Both the position numbers and the translations under genes were made by a program. Of a stretch of DNA of 12,577 nt, positions 9,110-12,577 are shown piece by piece. The DNA is taken from the NCBI GenBank assembly GCA_034096865.1, contig JAWQFJ010016795.1, forward strand, positions 30,001 through 42,577. The letters run 5' to 3'. Source of the stretch: Theodoxus fluviatilis (taxonomy: Eukaryota; Mollusca; Gastropoda; Cycloneritida; Neritidae). Position 1 is the first letter of the stretch. Every line of letters starts with the position of its first letter. A model generated the notes under the pieces. That model did no database searches and was not told the origin of the DNA. It worked only from the letters and a program-made list of their open reading frames with translations.

Positions 9110-9207
9110 TATCTTGAGCCTGTTTCTGTTGCATTTTATTACATCAGACATAGGATACGTATGGACAGCTCCCGCAAGCCCCAGGAGCTCCTCTGCTTTG
9201 TGCACAC
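9110..9207. repeat. diverged direct repeat, copy B
   Basis: Second copy of the repeat described at 8945-9041. Anchors are ATATCTTG near 9109-9116, GTTGCAT, GGACAGCTC, GCAAGCC and TGTGCACAC at 9199-9207. The open frame 9029-9271 (plus) runs through it but has no recognisable protein signature. Beyond 9207 similarity to the sequence after copy A fades. Confidence 0.6.
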
Positions 9208-11555
9208 AAAGGGCACGGGGAAACGGGACACTCAAAAAGCGATCCCATGGTTGTGGCAGGGCTACATGTAAATATAAGCACTAAGGCACCTCTCCAACAA
9301 GGACTGTGTTGCGGACAAATGAAACTGCTGTGCCCAAACGAGGAAAGCCTGCATCTTCTTCGACAAGAGTTGAGTCTTGCAAAAAATAAGGAACACATCA
9401 GCATTCTTTATTTTCATGTGCTTTACGTGCATTAGAATACATCATTCTATGTGGAGGGTCACATATTGTCAAGAGAGTGGAAATCGTGCATACCTTCAAC
9501 TTTGCTTTGTTTCGTGATATTTAAAAGGGTGGGGATTTATTTTACATAAACCATTTCAGCTTGGTAAAGCATATCATTGAAATACATGCATGAATACATC
9601 AGCAGGTTAAGTACACTTCTATAAAATATACATTACGTTTGAGTTTTTTTTAATTACTTCATTTGTAATGTCTTATTCTTGAACTACAAATGTACGAACT
9701 TTGCATGTGGCCATTGTTACATCGTTGAAACACAACGGCTGCAATTCTATAAAAAGACTGCAAAAATTATATTCATGATTAGCGTAAAAATCTCTTATTG
9801 CTCTATAAACGCATCACAACTTTGATTCTCGTAACACTTTATGAACATAAATTCATAATGGTTTGTAATTGGTACAGAAATACGATGATTTAAGCGAATG
9901 ATGTCCTTTGGCTGAATACCTTCAGAGAAGTTCTTCTTGAGACATTTGCCAATCGGTGGCAGCATTCCTTTTCGTGCTGGCATTTTCACTTTCGCAGTTT
10001 TCCAGACAGCACTTGGTACATGACTGGGGGGCAACGATAAACCGGAAGCCATGTGAGGTCGGCCATGTTTATTTCACTTGTCTTTGCCGTGAGCGAGTTT
10101 GCGCTTGGCAGAAGCAGGCCGGCATTACCCGCCCAGTGCTAATGAGGTTTTGCAGTTATTATGCAAATCCTCATGCAAAACAAATGTGTTCCGGAAAAGC
10201 TTATCGAAAAGACATTGCAGAAAATATTTCTCTGACATCAGTGCCTGGCTGTTTTTTCAAATATTGCATTGAGCAATTCATGCAATTCGTATCTTTTGGG
10301 GTTCAATCTCGAGACACTCCTACGAATGACTGAGTTTTTGCGCTGGTTTCACATCTAGAAAGAATCAAATGAAGTCAGTCGGATATGCGTCACATTAGGA
10401 CAAGCACACTTTTAGTTCCTTAGGTCATAGAATGATTAAGTCAGCGCAGTTTCATCGCAAGAAAACATTAGTTCATCGGCTGCAGATGAGTGGTGGCCTT
10501 TCCTGAGGCATCCCTGTGGCTCTAGCAACGGTGGTCATGAGAGACCTTGACGGCCCGCTTGCGGCAGTTCTTACGATTTGTTTTGTTGAGAAATGGTATT
10601 TTCAAATTAATCAACAAATGTTGACAACGGGGAAAACCAGCTTATAATGTTTATTCCAATTTAAGTTTTGTTCTAATAAGTCAGCCACCAAAGAAAGACA
10701 TGTTTCATTAGAGTACATGTAACCCATCACTGCCTCACAATTTCTCATCATTTCTCAAATGATGATAAGATCATGTCAAGACCAGAACGATTGCAATGCT
10801 ATTAGGATATAATGGATTCTGCAAAGCGAGTGAAATCAGGGCTGTCACCTGAGTGTTAGGTTTGTCACGACGAGGATTGGCTTCAATCGCACGCAGATTA
10901 TGAAACGAGTTTCAAGTGAAAAGACCTCAAATAATAGTGTACCTTATTAACTTGTCACTTGTGATCAACACTGACGATTTCATGACAACAATTTCGACTG
11001 GAAATGTGTGTACACAAGATACACGTACCTTGTTGTCCATCCAAGTCGTAAACTTGCACTTCTTCCTTAAGCATCTCCACATATGTGTGCGGTTTGATCA
11101 CCCATGAATGAGAGGAAAAGTCGCAGTGTAAAAAGGAGCACATTTACCTTTACTGTTACATACTGTGATATCCGATCTTTTGCTTAAGAGTCATTGGCCT
11201 GACCCATTTATCGGCCAATTGAGTAGTATAGCAATTAGCGGTATCAGCTCGCCCCTAATGAGGCTGCTGTTCACTTTTTTTAATTTAATTGGCAAGCTGG
11301 GGGGCGGGGAGCGAGAGAGACAGGCCGCTTGCAGAGGTTAAAGGGGCATAACTCGCTTTGCATGTTAAAAGTGCGCGCCAAGACAGTGACACGGACGTTC
11401 AACCTACATCTTTGACTCACTTGGCATAGCGAACGCCACGCAACCCTGTTTAGTGCCACGCTGGTCCTCTATTTTAAGCGTCTATCTCCCCCGCAGCCCA
11501 AAAATCGGTACAGCCCTCCAAGGCAGGCGATATATGGGACACAGGCAGTGGGTTG
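9208..11555. other. AT-rich non-coding stretch
   Basis: No gene recognised. The longest frame, 9956-10333 plus (125 codons), begins with a hydrophobic stretch resembling a signal peptide (FLFVLAFSLS), but I recognise no domain. The DNA beneath it holds a TAATGAGG site (10140-10147) and two octamer-like words (ATGCAAAT at 10161, ATGCAAAA at 10173), which look more regulatory than coding. Positions 9420-9800 are strongly AT-rich. Positions 11290-11520 are richer in GC. Confidence 0.5.
10745..10765. repeat. perfect 9-bp hairpin
   Basis: Arms TCATCATTT (10745-10753) and AAATGATGA (10757-10765) are exact reverse complements around the three-base loop CTC. There is no T-run after it and no adjacent gene, so I assign no terminator or RNA function; it may be chance. 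Confidence 0.6.
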
Positions 11556-11707
11556 TGTCGTCTGCTAAGTAAACCCCCCTGCTCTCTCCCTGTATCTCTT
11601 TGTGTCTGTCTGTTTGCAGTGAGCAGAGGGGGTGGGAGGGGAAAATGTTTGGCCCGGTGTCAACGGAAAACCCGGTAAATTTCAGGGCAGAGTCAAACCG
11701 TTGTCTG

Positions 11708-11738
11708 CTCTCTCTCTCTCTTTCTCACACACACACAC
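11708..11738. repeat. short (CT)n-(CA)n compound tract
   Basis: A CT-rich run (11708-11725, one TTT interruption) passes directly into a CA run (11726-11738). It is a short compound microsatellite inside a pyrimidine-rich segment and is followed by CCCACAG, which also resembles a 3' splice site. Confidence 0.85.
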
Positions 11739-11926
11739 GCCCACAGGGCTGACGCTGCGCAATATTAATATTCCCCACATGCAACAGCCCGCCGGGTGCA
11801 GCAGACCATGACTGCACACCTGCCACCACTCCGAGCCTAGTCTATTTTTGTTCCAAGCACAAAATAATGTCGTCTGCTTAGACTGCCTCCCCGTTTTTCT
11901 CTGTGTTTGTATTCCTCTGTCTCTCT

Positions 11927-11940
11927 ACACACACACACAC
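11927..11940. repeat. (AC)7 microsatellite
   Basis: Fourteen bases of perfect AC repeat after a pyrimidine-rich stretch and followed directly by TTACAG. It is a minor simple repeat and appears as Thr-His codons in a spurious open frame (11903-12103). Confidence 0.85.
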
Positions 11941-11946
11941 TTACAG

Positions 11947-12288
11947 ACTGTTTTTTGTGTGTGCAAGAATTGAGACAAGACAATTTACTCTTCCAGGGTG
12001 TATTTACAAGGCTTGCTATGGTTTAACAAGAGTTGTGGCTAAACAACCCGTGCTTGCAACAGCTATGCAGACCCAGGCCTACCCCAGCCAGTTGCTATGC
12101 TAGGTGAAGGCCAAAGCTTCCTCACTTAATGCAACAAATTAACTAAAAGCATTAAAAATACCTTACCAAACAGGCCAAAATTATATAGAGATAAAGAAAA
12201 CATATTTGCAGTAAATTTGCACCTTTACTATTTTTGCTTACCTCTGTGTTAATGCATAAAATGCGGTTATTCACGCCCAAAAATTCCA
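11947..12288. other. non-coding stretch, nothing recognised
   Basis: A chance frame (11903-12103 plus) crosses the start of this stretch. The remainder, especially 12110-12260, is AT-rich with runs of A and T. I see no repeat, RNA or coding signature. Confidence 0.5.
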
Positions 12289-12401
12289 TGACGTAATGAT
12301 CAGGCCACATTTTTTTTGAGCCAATGAAAACACTTCTTTGCCAGCAATCAGCCGCACCTTTGCCAGGCCTTCAGAACCCCATAGCTGCTGGCCAGGTAGG
12401 T
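12289..12401 (+). promoter_or_regulatory. possible promoter and first-exon donor
   Basis: Within about 110 bases there is a CRE-like TGACGTAA (12289-12296), a CCAAT word (12321-12325) and a strong-looking 5' splice-site match, CAG|GTAGGT (12393-12401), followed by pyrimidine- and T-rich intron-like sequence. The order would suit a promoter, a short untranslated first exon and an intron running off the window. There is no TATA box, no CpG cluster and no transcript evidence, and each word alone is common, so this is only a lead. Confidence 0.2.
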
Positions 12402-12577
12402 TGATCTGTTTCAAGAGGGACGTGTCTCTTGCGTTTTTATTTCATAGAGTTTGGAATTGTAACTTAAATTTGTTATTTAGCTTTTTGCAGGTCTTCACAG
12501 CTTTATTTTTCCTAAAAGTGACCTTTTTGGCGTTGGTATTTACAGCGTTAGTGAGGATGACCTCTTTCTAAATTATG

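Noticed and set aside
9029..9271. 80-codon plus-strand frame
   Set aside because: It runs across the diverged direct repeats and has no recognisable protein features.
10300..10325. GGTTCAATCTC as a second tRNA box B
   Set aside because: No box A at a suitable distance upstream and no stem complementarity around it.
9956..10333. 125-codon frame with a hydrophobic start, possibly a secreted protein
   Set aside because: No domain, no cysteine pattern I recognise, and the underlying DNA looks regulatory and AT-rich. A frame of this length occurs by chance in 12 kb.
11761..11772. Perfect palindrome AATATTAATATT
   Set aside because: Low-complexity AT word; palindromy of this kind is expected by chance in AT-rich DNA.

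Overview
This looks like non-coding metazoan nuclear DNA. It has no operon structure, long stretches without plausible genes, dinucleotide microsatellites (GT/GA, CT/CA) and a decayed non-LTR retrotransposon of a type abundant in invertebrate genomes. A lophotrochozoan host, possibly a mollusc, is my inference from the style of the element and is not demonstrated. I see no intact host gene, no confident host exon, no rRNA or functional tRNA gene, and no CRISPR or bacterial feature.

Layout. Positions 1-3724 are unique-looking sequence without a recognised gene; they hold a GC-richer patch at about 1800-1980 that ends in a splice-donor-like motif. Positions 3725-3848 are a long compound microsatellite, GT then GA. 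Positions 3930-7110, minus strand, are a nearly full-length LINE, best matched to the RTE-like group whose proteins are often labelled 'craniofacial development protein 2-like' or 'endonuclease-reverse transcriptase'. One ancestral ORF can be followed from an ATG at 7110 to a TAA at 3951. It encodes an N-terminal extension, an apurinic-type endonuclease, a charged linker, a reverse transcriptase with an FADD box, and a C-terminal GHTLRK / GRPKTTWRR region. It now carries five in-frame stops and three frameshifts, so it is dead. A very short 3' tail of CTTG/CTTA units closes it.

Positions 7111-8750 show no gene. Positions 8752-9207 hold a second repeat cluster. One part is an 81-bp module with a perfect inverted repeat, abutting 7-bp direct repeats and tRNA-like box A/box B spacing, possibly the head of an old SINE. 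The other is a diverged direct repeat of about 100 bp with a 165-166 bp period. From 9208 to the end there is mostly AT-rich intergenic or intronic-looking sequence, with a TAATGAGG/octamer cluster near 10140-10180, a perfect hairpin at 10745, pyrimidine-rich modules at 11556-11946, and a possible promoter plus first-exon donor at 12289-12401.

Only the retrotransposon is firmly supported. Its endonuclease and reverse transcriptase would once have worked together in target-primed reverse transcription. The regulatory and SINE-like calls are leads from pattern reading and are given low confidence.
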